From Alistipes sp. (GTDB lineage: Bacteria > Bacteroidota > Bacteroidia > Bacteroidales > Rikenellaceae), in contig JAGBIR010000063.1 of the NCBI GenBank assembly GCA_017934845.1, forward strand, positions 1 to 8,863: a stretch of 8,863 nt of DNA, read 5' to 3'. This document shows positions 1-7,544 of the stretch, one piece after another. The position numbers were made by a program, and so were the translations under genes. Each line of letters opens with the position of its first letter. The first letter of the stretch is position 1. A model generated the notes under the pieces. The model was given only the letters and a program-made list of their open reading frames with translations, was not told the origin of the DNA and did no database searches.

Positions 1-925
1 CACCGGTCTCGAAGTATGAGTAACCCTCGGTCTGGCCATCCCAGAACTGATAGATACCTGTCTCGTTGAAGTACTCGGGACATGAGCGGAGCGAATCATA
101 CTGATAAGCATCCTCGGGATCTACGGGCGAGCCGTTTACCATAATGTAACCATCCATCTTGGGAGTCTGCAAATTCTCGTCTGAATTCGATGAATCCCAG
201 TTCTCCTCGCCATACAACTCGCGGTCCTTGATATACTTCAGCGGAGTCATATCCAACAAGAAGTCCTCAACCAAACGCATAGTACCGTGGTCGTGAGTCT
301 CCGATTCATAGCCATAGCGGTTATCCACAACGTAAGATGATACCTTATAGTCGATAGGCTCCAAATCGCGAATCAAGATACGGTCAATGGCAGTTGAAGT
401 AGTATAATACTTCGTAGCCTTGCGGCCATCGCCGGTCTCAAGCTCGATACAGATATCGATAATGGTACGATAGGGGTTCTCAACATCGATATAGAATACA
501 CCAAATCCCGGAGAGATCTTCAACGACTCGCTGATGGGGAATACCGTAGCCTCCAGAGGAGTGATACGCACCCAAACGGGAGTTGAGAGGTTATCGTTCT
601 TATCCACGGCATAGAGAGCCACCTCGTAAGGCTTGATGGTACCCATACCCTCCAACTTAAGAGAGTTATTGAAACGTGAGCTCGACTTCGAGATAATCGA
701 TCCGTTATCAATCTTATACACGGCGCGTACATAGAGGAAATCCTCATCCGAGGGGATATCGTAGTAGAGCGTACCGCCACCATAGTCGGGCGTAAAGCGC
801 ACATTCGAGATAGGTCCGGGAGGTACCTTCTCGCGGGTGTCATCCGACTCCGACTTCGTACAACTTACGGCTCCGGCAGCCAAGAGGCTCGCCATAAAGA
901 GCACTATATAATATCTCAATTTCAT
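1..925 (-). CDS. Surface lipoprotein with DUF4959/DUF5126/DUF5000-type domains, SusE-position (partial)
   Basis: The frame starts at ATG 925-923 and stays open for 308 codons to the window edge, so the C-terminus is missing. The N-terminus is a lipoprotein signal peptide (MKLRYYIVLFMASLLAAGAVSC) with lipobox AVSC and acceptor Cys22. Ser/Glu/Asp residues follow, which fits export to the cell surface in Bacteroidota. Residues about 35-125 resemble DUF4959, a fibronectin-III-like fold: PPGPISNV, a GGGTLYYDIPSDEDFLYV strand pair, then YEVALYAVDKNDNLS. Residues about 126-225 resemble DUF5126. From about 226 a DUF5000-like, discoidin/CBM32-like domain begins, with a conserved-looking WDGQTEG near residue 295. 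The gene lies 37 bp after susD and is probably co-transcribed, in the place where SusE/SGBP proteins occur. Glycan binding at the cell surface is therefore the likely role. The domain names come from remembered family patterns, not a search. No catalytic motif is visible, and the ligand is unknown. Confidence 0.85.
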   Translation of the reverse strand, partial: MKLRYYIVLFMASLLAAGAVSCTKSESDDTREKVPPGPISNVRFTPDYGGGTLYYDIPSDEDFLYVRAVYKIDNGSIISKSSSRFNNSLKLEGMGTIKPYEVALYAVDKNDNLSTPVWVRITPLEATVFPISESLKISPGFGVFYIDVENPYRTIIDICIELETGDGRKATKYYTTSTAIDRILIRDLEPIDYKVSSYVVDNRYGYESETHDHGTMRLVEDFLLDMTPLKYIKDRELYGEENWDSSNSDENLQTPKMDGYIMVNGSPVDPEDAYQYDSLRSCPEYFNETGIYQFWDGQTEGYSYFETG

Positions 926-962
926 AACAACATTATTTATTATATAAAATAAGTATCAAAGA

Positions 963-2966
963 CTAAATCCATCCCGGATTCTGGATCATATTCGGGTTCT
1001 TAAGCATCTCATTGTAAGGGATAGGCATCAAATAGTCACGAGGTGTAGTCCAAGTACGTGTCTGCCAAGTCACAACCTGATAGAAAGCACTTGCTGTCTC
1101 ACCGTCGGGAGCATTCCAGCCCTGTACGGGACGCTTGTAGAACTCCTCGGCACGCTTCCAGCGGCAGATATCATAGAACGACTGACCCTCGAACGAGAGC
1201 TCGATCAAACGCTCGGTATGGATGATATCGCGCAAGCCTGCCTTCTCGGTATGCTTACCTACATTGCTTACGATAGAACCATCGCTCCAAACCTTCTCCA
1301 CATCAGGGATACCCGCACGACGGCGAATCATATTGATATCGTCATATACCTGCTGGCTGGGGCCATAATACTCGTTACGGCACTCGGCACGCAACAGATA
1401 AAGGTCGGCCAAACGAATCAACGGATATGGGAACTGAACGGTACGATTAGCAACGTAACCACGTGACTCGGGGTGAACATACTTCTTAACGCCGATACCG
1501 GTCCAGAAGTAGTCATTCTCGACAACGTCGCTCATACGGCCACCGGGGAACTCACCTGAACGCATCTTGATATTCAAGCGCAAATCCCATGTACGCCAAA
1601 TACAACGGTCAACAGCCAACCAAGCATAGAAGCGAGGCTCACGATGCAAGTGGAGATTAACAGTTGTCTCCTTGGGCTGCATATAGCCGCGATGGTAATC
1701 GTCAGCAGGAATCTTAACCTGCTTGTAACGCTGTGCCTCCGAGAAGTAGGTCTTATCCTCGTTGATAGGCACACCATTCTTTGTATAGAAACGCTCTACC
1801 ATTGTGAGTGAAGTACCCAACCACTGGTGCGAGTACGACACATTGTTCATAGGCTCGTAGCGAATCATACAGCCATTATGTACGCGTGAGTTTGCGCCGT
1901 CGCAAGGCTTCGTATTACCCCAGATAAGCTCATCGTTCCAAGGCTCGGTAATTGCATAGCGCAAGTTATAGCACGACTCCATAATCTTCGAAGTGTTCCA
2001 ATCCTGTGAGTCGAACGACTTGATGTTGTACTGGCTATCGTTCTTGAAATAGTAGAGGTGGTGGCCATTAGCCTCGGCCTCCTTGATAGCCTCCTCGACA
2101 GCATCCAAAGCCTCCTTCCACTTCTCGGGATCGTACTCCTGCGGGAAGTAGTGAACGCCCTCCTCGTTCTTAAAGTTTGAGTAGAACTCCGAGTTACCGT
2201 TGAACAACGGGCTGGCACGAGTAACCAGAATCTTTGCCTTCAACGCCTTGGCGATAACGCGGTTAACCTGACCCAACCAGAGGCTCGGAGTAGTAGTCTG
2301 CAACACATACTTATCCGATCCATCCTCATTGTAAAGTACCTCGTCTAGCAAACCCAGCACATACTGGAAGCAATCCTCAACGGGCTGACGGCGACGGCGG
2401 ACAACCTCCAGAGGATCGTTCGGCGTAACATTCACGTCGTTGATGATGATAGGGCCATAAAGGCGGATGATAAAGTAGTGGTAGTAAGCCTTCAACACCT
2501 TAATCTGGGCAATCCAGTTAGCACGCTCGGTATCCTCCAAGCCGATGATGTAGGCTCCCGACTCCAAATAGTCGATAAAGATGTTACACAGACGCAATGC
2601 CTCATAGGTGTGAGTACCACCCTGGCCACCGGTCCAGTAGCAAAGCAGAGAGTTGGTTGTATTGTTCCAACCACGCATAATCTTGTTACCAATACAATAG
2701 GTACGGCTCTCGGCAACCTTTGAGTCCAGACGCTCAACGAACTCGTCGCCCAACATCTGAATACCTGTATGCATATGGTAGTTATCGGGCATATATGAGT
2801 AGCAGTCAGCCAATGCACTATATGCCTTCTCCTTGGTCTCGAATATATCCTCCAACTGCAACACGTTGTCGGGGACGATATCCAGATAGTTACATCCTGT
2901 CACCGACAGAAGTGCAACCGCAGAAACTATAATTGATTTAAATAACTTTTTCATATCTCGCATCAT
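963..2966 (-). CDS. RagB/SusD family nutrient-uptake outer-membrane lipoprotein
   Basis: This is a surface lipoprotein that caps the SusC channel and binds glycan for import. The signal peptide MKKLFKSIIVSAVALLSVTGC ends in a lipobox with acceptor Cys25, followed by NYLD as in many SusD proteins. Family hallmarks are LKAYYHYFIIRLYGP (158-171), AKALKAKILVTRASPLFNG (239-257), YPLIRLADLYLLRAE (514-528), INMIRRRAGIPDV (544-556), ERLIELSFEGQSFYDICRWK (585-604) and the C-terminal LMPIPYNEMLKNPN...QNPGW (646-666). At 667 residues it is at the long end for SusD. The stretch around residues 445-490 is rich in Trp and Arg and may belong to the ligand region. The start is uncertain: ATGs lie at 2966, 2963 and 2954. 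The first directly abuts the susC stop; Met5 (2954) gives the more typical lipoprotein N-terminus. Pairing with SusC is firm, but the substrate cannot be read from the sequence. Confidence 0.96.
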   Translation of the reverse strand: MMRDMKKLFKSIIVSAVALLSVTGCNYLDIVPDNVLQLEDIFETKEKAYSALADCYSYMPDNYHMHTGIQMLGDEFVERLDSKVAESRTYCIGNKIMRGWNNTTNSLLCYWTGGQGGTHTYEALRLCNIFIDYLESGAYIIGLEDTERANWIAQIKVLKAYYHYFIIRLYGPIIINDVNVTPNDPLEVVRRRRQPVEDCFQYVLGLLDEVLYNEDGSDKYVLQTTTPSLWLGQVNRVIAKALKAKILVTRASPLFNGNSEFYSNFKNEEGVHYFPQEYDPEKWKEALDAVEEAIKEAEANGHHLYYFKNDSQYNIKSFDSQDWNTSKIMESCYNLRYAITEPWNDELIWGNTKPCDGANSRVHNGCMIRYEPMNNVSYSHQWLGTSLTMVERFYTKNGVPINEDKTYFSEAQRYKQVKIPADDYHRGYMQPKETTVNLHLHREPRFYAWLAVDRCIWRTWDLRLNIKMRSGEFPGGRMSDVVENDYFWTGIGVKKYVHPESRGYVANRTVQFPYPLIRLADLYLLRAECRNEYYGPSQQVYDDINMIRRRAGIPDVEKVWSDGSIVSNVGKHTEKAGLRDIIHTERLIELSFEGQSFYDICRWKRAEEFYKRPVQGWNAPDGETASAFYQVVTWQTRTWTTPRDYLMPIPYNEMLKNPNMIQNPGWI

Positions 2967-5900
2967 TTAGAAAGTCATATGTACACCGACAGCAAATACT
3001 CGCTGCAAAGGATAACCCAAACCGTTGTTACCCATCTCGATATCCCACAAATCGAAATCACAGATCTTAAAGAGGTTCTGTGCAGAGAAATAGATTCGTG
3101 CTGACTCGATAGCGCGTGTCTTCTTCAACAACTTCTCGGGGAAGGCATAACCAACCTCCAAGGTCTTAAGACGGAAGATACGGCCATTGCGCAACCACCA
3201 GCTCGACTGAACGATATTGTTGGCGTTGGTAGTTGTTGACAAACGAGGCCAGAATGTACTTGAAACCGGATTATCGGGGCTCCAGTGATCCTCGGCGATA
3301 ATTCTCATTGCATTACGATGGCCTACGAAAGGCGAAATACCTGTCGAATTGATATAGAACGAAACGCGATCCTGACCCTGTGCAAATGCCGAGATGTCGA
3401 ATCCCTTATAAGCAACGGTAAGACCTACACCATAGTTAATCTCGGGTGAGGTAGGATAACCCATAGGCACCTGATCGTCCTCGGTAATAGCACCGTCGTT
3501 GTTGATATCCTTATACTTGATATCACCCGGACGAACATTACCCCAAGGCTGTGAAGGTGAGTTAGCCACATCCTCCTCGTCGATAAACAGACGCTCGGCA
3601 ACATAACCGAAGGTCTGGTTTACGGGGTGACCTACGCGTGTACGCCATGGATACTTATACATAGGCTCGGGCGATACGCGCAACTCGGCGTGAGCATAAG
3701 TAAAGTTGAAACGACCCTGAAGGAACAAGCCGTTAGCCCAGCTCTTCTTCAAATCGATCGAACCATCAATACCGCCAGACTCAACCTCACCGAGGTTACC
3801 CGAAACGGCAGCTGTCAAACCCATTGAGTCGGGCAAGTTCTGACGCTCCATATAGATCTTCTCACGATACTCGTGGAAGTACTCAACCTGAATATCGGCA
3901 AAGTTGAACAAGTTCATCTCGATACCTACGTTCTGCTTTGTAGAGAGCTCCCACTGGATGTCGTTATTGGCATCACGACCGATAACGAAACCACCATAGC
4001 CGTTATTAAACTGACGACCGAAGGTATAACCTGCACCACCCAATGCGATATGCGAGAGGAAGTAGAAACGGCCCGTACCGATATTATCGTTACCTACGCG
4101 ACCCCAAGAGTACTTAAACTTAAGCTTAGGAATTGCGCGGCTGATAGGCTCCCAGAACTTCTCGTTCGAAATCATATAACCCACAGCCACAGCGGGGAAC
4201 AGACCCCAACGATGGCTCTCGTGGAACTTCTCCGAACCGTTGTAGGTCAACGACGCCTCGACCATATAACGGCCCTTATAACCATAAGTGGCACGACCGC
4301 GGATACCCTGATTACGGAACGGCAACGACTGCTCGATGCTTCCGCCCGTAGTATTCTTATCCTCGTCCATCGTATAGATAAACTGTGCCGTTACATCGTG
4401 AGCATCGTTAAATACACGATTGTAATGGAAACCCAACTCATAGTATGAGAAGTAGTGAGTAGAGTTGCTCACCGAAGGATCTCCCAACACCTCGCTACCC
4501 TCGGCTACGTTCATAAGGGTATAGCTGTCGGTCAACTCATCATACGAGTTAAGTGTATAGTAATAAGGATTATAAGCACGCGAGCTTGTACTACCTGCAT
4601 AAGCCTGAATAGAGGCCTTGGCACGGAACAACAAACCCTTAGTCAACATGCCCAAATCCTGCTCCAAAGTAGCCTGTGTCAAGATACGGCTCTCAAAACC
4701 ATCTCGGAAACCGCGAACCATCTCGGCATAGGGGTTCGCCATCTCGTTGTTAGAGTCCTTACCGAAAAGTACGTGGCGCACATACTGATGCTCCTCATCG
4801 GGTACCCATACCATAGGGAACTCTACGGGGTTACCGTTCATCACCGAGTTGAAGATCGATGTAGCATCGTGCAACGGGCCATTGTAATCCTGGAACACCG
4901 AGTTCATATTCACATCAACCTTTGTAGTCTTGGTCAAGTTTACACTCACGTTAGCCAAGATATTGTAGTTGTTGATACGGATATTGTTACGGAAGTTGTT
5001 CAAGTCGTTATCCTTCAAGATACCGGTATCGTTGTTCCACGATACAGCCAAGTAGTAGCGAGCAAGCTTACCACCACCGCTGGCGTTCAACGTATATTTC
5101 TGGTTGTAAGTATAATCGTCGAACATAGCGTCATACCAATCGATATTGGGGTAAACCATAGGATTCAGGCCACTGATTGTATTCTGAATCTTCTGGGTTG
5201 AATAACGAGGCGACACCAACGGATTATCGTTATACTGTGCCTGATTGTACAGACGCATATAAGAGATAGCATCGACCATCTCGGGCAACTGTGTAGGCAA
5301 CGAGAAACGTGACTCGTGACGGAACGAGATTGCAAGCTTACCCTCGCGACCGCGCTTTGTAGTTACCGAGATAACACCATTTGCACCCTTCGAACCATAC
5401 AACGCAGCTGCGGTAGCATCCTTCATAATCGAGAAGTTCTCGATATTATCGGGCTCCACGCGCGCCAAGTCATCGGCCGACACCTCGAAACCATCCAACA
5501 AAATCATCGGGCTCTGTGCATAACCGAAGGTGGTTACACCACGGATGAAGAACTCGGCGTTATCGGCACCCGGCTCACCACTTCGCTGATAAGAGATAAG
5601 ACCGGCAACACGACCTGCCAACGCAGTTGTAAGGTTACTTGTCGGAACGCGCAGATCCTTCGGGCTGATAGTCTCGATAGAAGCAACGATAGACTCCTTC
5701 TTCTGCTCGTAGAAACCTGTTACGACGACCTCCTCGATCTGATCGTTAGGTTGCATAGTCACCAGAAGGTGAGTCTTACCCTTAACCTCGACATCCTGAT
5801 CCAAAAAACCGACGAAGCTGACCTCCAGCACGTCGCGCTCAGTGACATCTAATGAGAACTTACCATCTGCATCGGTAATAACTCCATTCGTACGACCCTT

Positions 5901-6092
5901 AACGATAATAGTCGCACCTGCCAACGGTTCACCTACATTGTCCAGGATCTGACCCGTTACGGTCTTCTTACCCTGCTGAGAGGCTTCTTCCATAGGCACA
6001 CTCACTTCTGCAGCCTCGGCAAAAGCAGATGCTGGCGTCAGCATCGCTCCGCAAAGCAGAAGAAATAATCCATAGTAGAGTGTTTTCCTCAT
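2967..6092 (-). CDS. SusC/RagA family TonB-linked outer-membrane transporter
   Basis: This outer-membrane beta-barrel imports oligosaccharides, or other ligands handed over by SusD, using TonB energy. It has 1041 residues, normal for the family. A signal peptide ends near residue 25 (ASAFA). A CarboxypepD_reg-like domain spans about 44-115 (VTGQILDNVGEPLAGATIIV...DADGKFSL). The TonB-box region EEVVVTG lies at 120-126. The plug has the SusC signatures PMILLDGFEV (195-204) and IENFSIMKDATAAALYGSKG (217-236). An acidic Dx[N]xDG loop, DINNDGAITEDD, sits at 862-873. The barrel ends with WLRNGRIFRLKTLEVGYAFP (966-985), QNLFK (1005-1009) and a terminal Phe (VGVHMTF). There is no N-terminal STN domain, so direct coupling to an anti-sigma/ECF switch is not indicated. 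It is the first gene of its operon: susD begins at the base after its stop codon, and a 544-bp non-coding stretch precedes it up to the next terminator stem. The ligand is unknown. Confidence 0.97.
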   Translation of the reverse strand: MRKTLYYGLFLLLCGAMLTPASAFAEAAEVSVPMEEASQQGKKTVTGQILDNVGEPLAGATIIVKGRTNGVITDADGKFSLDVTERDVLEVSFVGFLDQDVEVKGKTHLLVTMQPNDQIEEVVVTGFYEQKKESIVASIETISPKDLRVPTSNLTTALAGRVAGLISYQRSGEPGADNAEFFIRGVTTFGYAQSPMILLDGFEVSADDLARVEPDNIENFSIMKDATAAALYGSKGANGVISVTTKRGREGKLAISFRHESRFSLPTQLPEMVDAISYMRLYNQAQYNDNPLVSPRYSTQKIQNTISGLNPMVYPNIDWYDAMFDDYTYNQKYTLNASGGGKLARYYLAVSWNNDTGILKDNDLNNFRNNIRINNYNILANVSVNLTKTTKVDVNMNSVFQDYNGPLHDATSIFNSVMNGNPVEFPMVWVPDEEHQYVRHVLFGKDSNNEMANPYAEMVRGFRDGFESRILTQATLEQDLGMLTKGLLFRAKASIQAYAGSTSSRAYNPYYYTLNSYDELTDSYTLMNVAEGSEVLGDPSVSNSTHYFSYYELGFHYNRVFNDAHDVTAQFIYTMDEDKNTTGGSIEQSLPFRNQGIRGRATYGYKGRYMVEASLTYNGSEKFHESHRWGLFPAVAVGYMISNEKFWEPISRAIPKLKFKYSWGRVGNDNIGTGRFYFLSHIALGGAGYTFGRQFNNGYGGFVIGRDANNDIQWELSTKQNVGIEMNLFNFADIQVEYFHEYREKIYMERQNLPDSMGLTAAVSGNLGEVESGGIDGSIDLKKSWANGLFLQGRFNFTYAHAELRVSPEPMYKYPWRTRVGHPVNQTFGYVAERLFIDEEDVANSPSQPWGNVRPGDIKYKDINNDGAITEDDQVPMGYPTSPEINYGVGLTVAYKGFDISAFAQGQDRVSFYINSTGISPFVGHRNAMRIIAEDHWSPDNPVSSTFWPRLSTTTNANNIVQSSWWLRNGRIFRLKTLEVGYAFPEKLLKKTRAIESARIYFSAQNLFKICDFDLWDIEMGNNGLGYPLQRVFAVGVHMTF

Positions 6093-6241
6093 AATAAAAA
6101 GTTTTAATTAATAATATTTTGTTTTTCCTATTTCATCCAAGTTTGCCTGACTCCAATCAGCACCCATCACGGAGCGGCAATATTACAAAATTCTAATTCG
6201 GTCAGCTGTTTGCACTCGGGCGCAATCCACCCATAGTTAGA

Positions 6242-6249
6242 CAAAGTTA
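6242..6249 (-). promoter_or_regulatory. Possible Bacteroidota -7 element (TAACTTTG) upstream of susC
   Basis: Read on the minus strand, the eight bases match the Bacteroidota housekeeping -7 consensus TAnnTTTG. Transcription starting just downstream would give a susC leader of about 140 nt. I cannot find a TTG-type -33 element at the usual spacing of about 17-23 bp, so this is only a candidate. An activator-dependent promoter would be compatible with a poor -33. An 8-bp inverted repeat, ATAGTTAG (6233-6240) and CTAACTAT (6292-6299), brackets it. Confidence 0.3.
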
Positions 6250-6293
6250 CTCTTTTAAAGCGTAGCTTAATGATATTTTTTGATTTATTAACT

Positions 6294-6412
6294 AACTATT
6301 TTGATATAGATTTTTTTTAAAAATAGAAAAGAAATAATCCTCTTGATGGATTCCGATGCAAATAGAAGCTGATTAACAGCCCTTTACACACTATATCAAA
6401 ATAAAAATAGTT
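6294..6412. repeat. Inverted repeat with 13-bp perfect core arms around an 81-bp spacer
   Basis: TATTTTGATATAG at 6297-6309 is the exact reverse complement of CTATATCAAAATA at 6391-6403. The similarity continues outward: both outer ends resume with AACTAT in the same orientation relative to the arm, after a 6-nt insertion in the right arm. Arm centres are 94 bp apart. The spacer holds a T-run and two small hairpins, one of them GCTG-ATTAA-CAGC at 6368-6380. Its place upstream of the susC operon suggests paired regulator sites, but A+T richness makes chance matches easier. The arms are seen directly; the function is inference. Confidence 0.55.
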
Positions 6413-6415
6413 GCG

Positions 6416-6431
6416 CTTGCTGAGCAGCAAG
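6416..6431. repeat. 16-bp dyad CTTGCTGAGCAGCAAG
   Basis: Two perfect 7-bp arms, CTTGCTG and CAGCAAG, flank a 2-bp centre. The dyad stands out as G+C-richer than the surrounding sequence. No run of T follows directly on either strand, so it is a poor terminator and fits an operator-like site better. It lies about 320 bp upstream of susC, next to the 13-bp inverted repeat. No regulator gene is in the window to pair with it. Confidence 0.45.
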
Positions 6432-6491
6432 ATTAATTAAAACGACCATTTTACGCAGTGCCGAATAAGTTATTGCGAGATCAATTCACGC

Positions 6492-6559
6492 CATTTTAGA
6501 GTTGAAAAATTAGTAAAACTTTCTCAAATGATTTCTAAAATGACATTTTGCAATCATTT
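6492..6559. repeat. Two overlapping, mutually exclusive inverted repeats
   Basis: CATTTTAGA at 6492-6500 is the exact reverse complement of TCTAAAATG at 6534-6542 (33-nt spacer). The second arm is also part of another dyad: AAATGATT (6526-6533) pairs with AATCATTT (6552-6559), and between them AAAATG (6537-6542) pairs with CATTTT (6544-6549). An RNA from either strand could form one structure or the other, but not both. The stems are A/U-rich and weak, and no U-tract follows, so regulatory meaning is unproven. Confidence 0.4.
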
Positions 6560-6636
6560 TACACACCCCAAAAATCGGTCATCACAACCGCTCACTTGGC
6601 AGTAGCACCACAAATATAGTAAAAATTGACAATGTT

Positions 6637-6663
6637 ATAAAATAAAAGGTCACAAAAGTGACC
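6637..6663 (-). terminator. Intrinsic terminator after mqnD
   Basis: On the minus strand a perfect 6-bp stem GGTCAC/GTGACC (6663-6658 and 6653-6648) closes a TTTT loop. It is followed at once by the T-rich tract TTTTATTTTAT. The hairpin sits about 83 nt after the mqnD stop codon and should end the aminopeptidase-mqnB-mqnD transcript before the susC control region. The other strand has no T-tract after the stem, so the terminator is unidirectional. Confidence 0.88.
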
Positions 6664-6746
6664 CATACAAAGATAATTGCCAATTTGGACAATTTTATAG
6701 TCTATATGCGATTACAAATCGAAAGCAATACAACATTTCATCTCCG

Positions 6747-7538
6747 CTAAAACTCCGACAAACCTGTCAAAGCCGCCATAGCAGCGCGTCCGGAGTCGCC
6801 CAGCGAGAGCGAATATTCATTGACAAAGAGGTCGATATGTCGATTTATAACCTCATCCTCCAACTCCTGAGCGTGCTGTTTCACATACTCGCGCGAAGCC
6901 ATAGGATTGGCAAAAGCGTACTCAATACTCCTATGCAACACTCGCTCAAATCGCTCAAACAGAGCGGGTTCCACACTCTTACGCACAACAATTCCGCCCA
7001 ACGGCAGCGGTAATCCCGTTCGCTCCTCCCACTCGAGTCCCAAATCGGCCACCAGCTCCAATGAGCGACGCTGATAGACAAAACGCCCCTCGTGAATCAA
7101 CACTCCGGCATCGAAATCACCTCGCTCGACGGCCTCGGCAATTTCGGAGAATAACATTGGCACACGCTCCTCAATCTCGGGAAATAGCCTGCACATAAGA
7201 GCATTAGCCGTTGTATGCAATCCCGGCACAGCAATACGCCTAATAGGCGAGCAGTCGCCCTTGCGACGCACCAAAAGCGGGCCGTTTCCACGCCCCAGAG
7301 CCGCACCACAATCGGCCAAACGGTAGTTCTCCGCAATTGCCGGCAGCACCGCGCAACTAATCTTGCTGATGTCAGGCCGTGCCGCAAGGACACCATTATT
7401 CAGCTCCTCTATATCGTGGTACTCCACATCGAAACTCAACCCTTCGGTATCGACGCGCCCATTAATCAGGCCATCGAACATAAATGTATCGTTCGGACAG
7501 GGTGAAATTGAGAGTTTTAAGCGATTGTTGTTCATCAT
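6747..7538 (-). CDS. mqnD: 1,4-dihydroxy-6-naphthoate synthase MqnD (futalosine menaquinone pathway)
   Basis: MqnD converts cyclic dehypoxanthinyl futalosine to 1,4-dihydroxy-6-naphthoate, the last dedicated step before prenylation in futalosine-type menaquinone synthesis. It is a cytoplasmic enzyme with a periplasmic-binding-protein-like fold. The 263-residue length is normal. Family motifs are SISPCPNDTFMFDGL (10-24), ISKISC (57-62), ALGRGNGPLLV (80-90), PGLHTTANAL (105-114), DAGVLIHEGR (143-152) and the TGLPLPLGGIVV segment (174-185). His149, in the IHE motif, matches the conserved active-site histidine described for Thermus MqnD. Two adjacent ATGs (7538, 7535) make the start ambiguous by one codon. 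It begins 6 nt after the mqnB stop and is the last gene of its operon. MqnA, which shares the fold, lacks the PLPLGG-type signature, so I favour MqnD. Confidence 0.95.
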   Translation of the reverse strand: MMNNNRLKLSISPCPNDTFMFDGLINGRVDTEGLSFDVEYHDIEELNNGVLAARPDISKISCAVLPAIAENYRLADCGAALGRGNGPLLVRRKGDCSPIRRIAVPGLHTTANALMCRLFPEIEERVPMLFSEIAEAVERGDFDAGVLIHEGRFVYQRRSLELVADLGLEWEERTGLPLPLGGIVVRKSVEPALFERFERVLHRSIEYAFANPMASREYVKQHAQELEDEVINRHIDLFVNEYSLSLGDSGRAAMAALTGLSEF

Positions 7539-7544
7539 AAGAAG

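Larger units (their letters stand above)
6093..6746. other. 654-bp non-coding region between mqnD and the susC operon
   Basis: Neither strand shows a gene-like frame, and the region is visibly richer in A+T than the flanking genes. From the mqnD side it holds about 80 nt of mqnD 3' trailer and the intrinsic terminator. It then holds a 370-bp stretch (about 6250-6620) with several inverted repeats, a -7-like element at 6242-6249, and roughly 140 nt of presumptive susC leader. The leader contains a 19-codon frame at 6167-6108 of doubtful significance. I see no tRNA, rRNA, insertion sequence or CRISPR-like repeat. Confidence 0.85.

Noticed and set aside
520..843. 107-codon minus-strand frame inside the DUF4959-type gene
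   Set aside because: It is a shifted frame of a gene that has a clean lipoprotein start at 925 and domain-like sequence. Its product is Arg/Ser-rich and low in family signal.
4455..5201. 248-codon plus-strand frame opposite susC, with others at 3873-4448 and 5316-5852
   Set aside because: The product has no recognisable family features and lies wholly antisense to well-matched SusC sequence. Such frames arise because the real gene rarely uses codons whose complement is a stop.
6416..6431. CTTGCTG/CAGCAAG dyad as a terminator
   Set aside because: No T-tract follows directly on either strand, and the transcript from mqnD is already ended by the stronger hairpin at 6637-6663.
6611..6618. TATATTTG, a second -7-like motif on the minus strand
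   Set aside because: The only TTG upstream of it is about 11 bp away, too close for a -33 element. The motif is common in A+T-rich sequence.
6626..6640. TTGACA followed by TATAA on the plus strand, like a sigma-70 promoter
   Set aside because: The gap between the two boxes is only about 4 bp, and no plus-strand gene follows.
6668..6675. TATCTTTG, a third -7-like motif on the minus strand
   Set aside because: It sits immediately upstream of the mqnD terminator, so a transcript from it would run straight into the hairpin. The nearest TTG is about 14 bp away.
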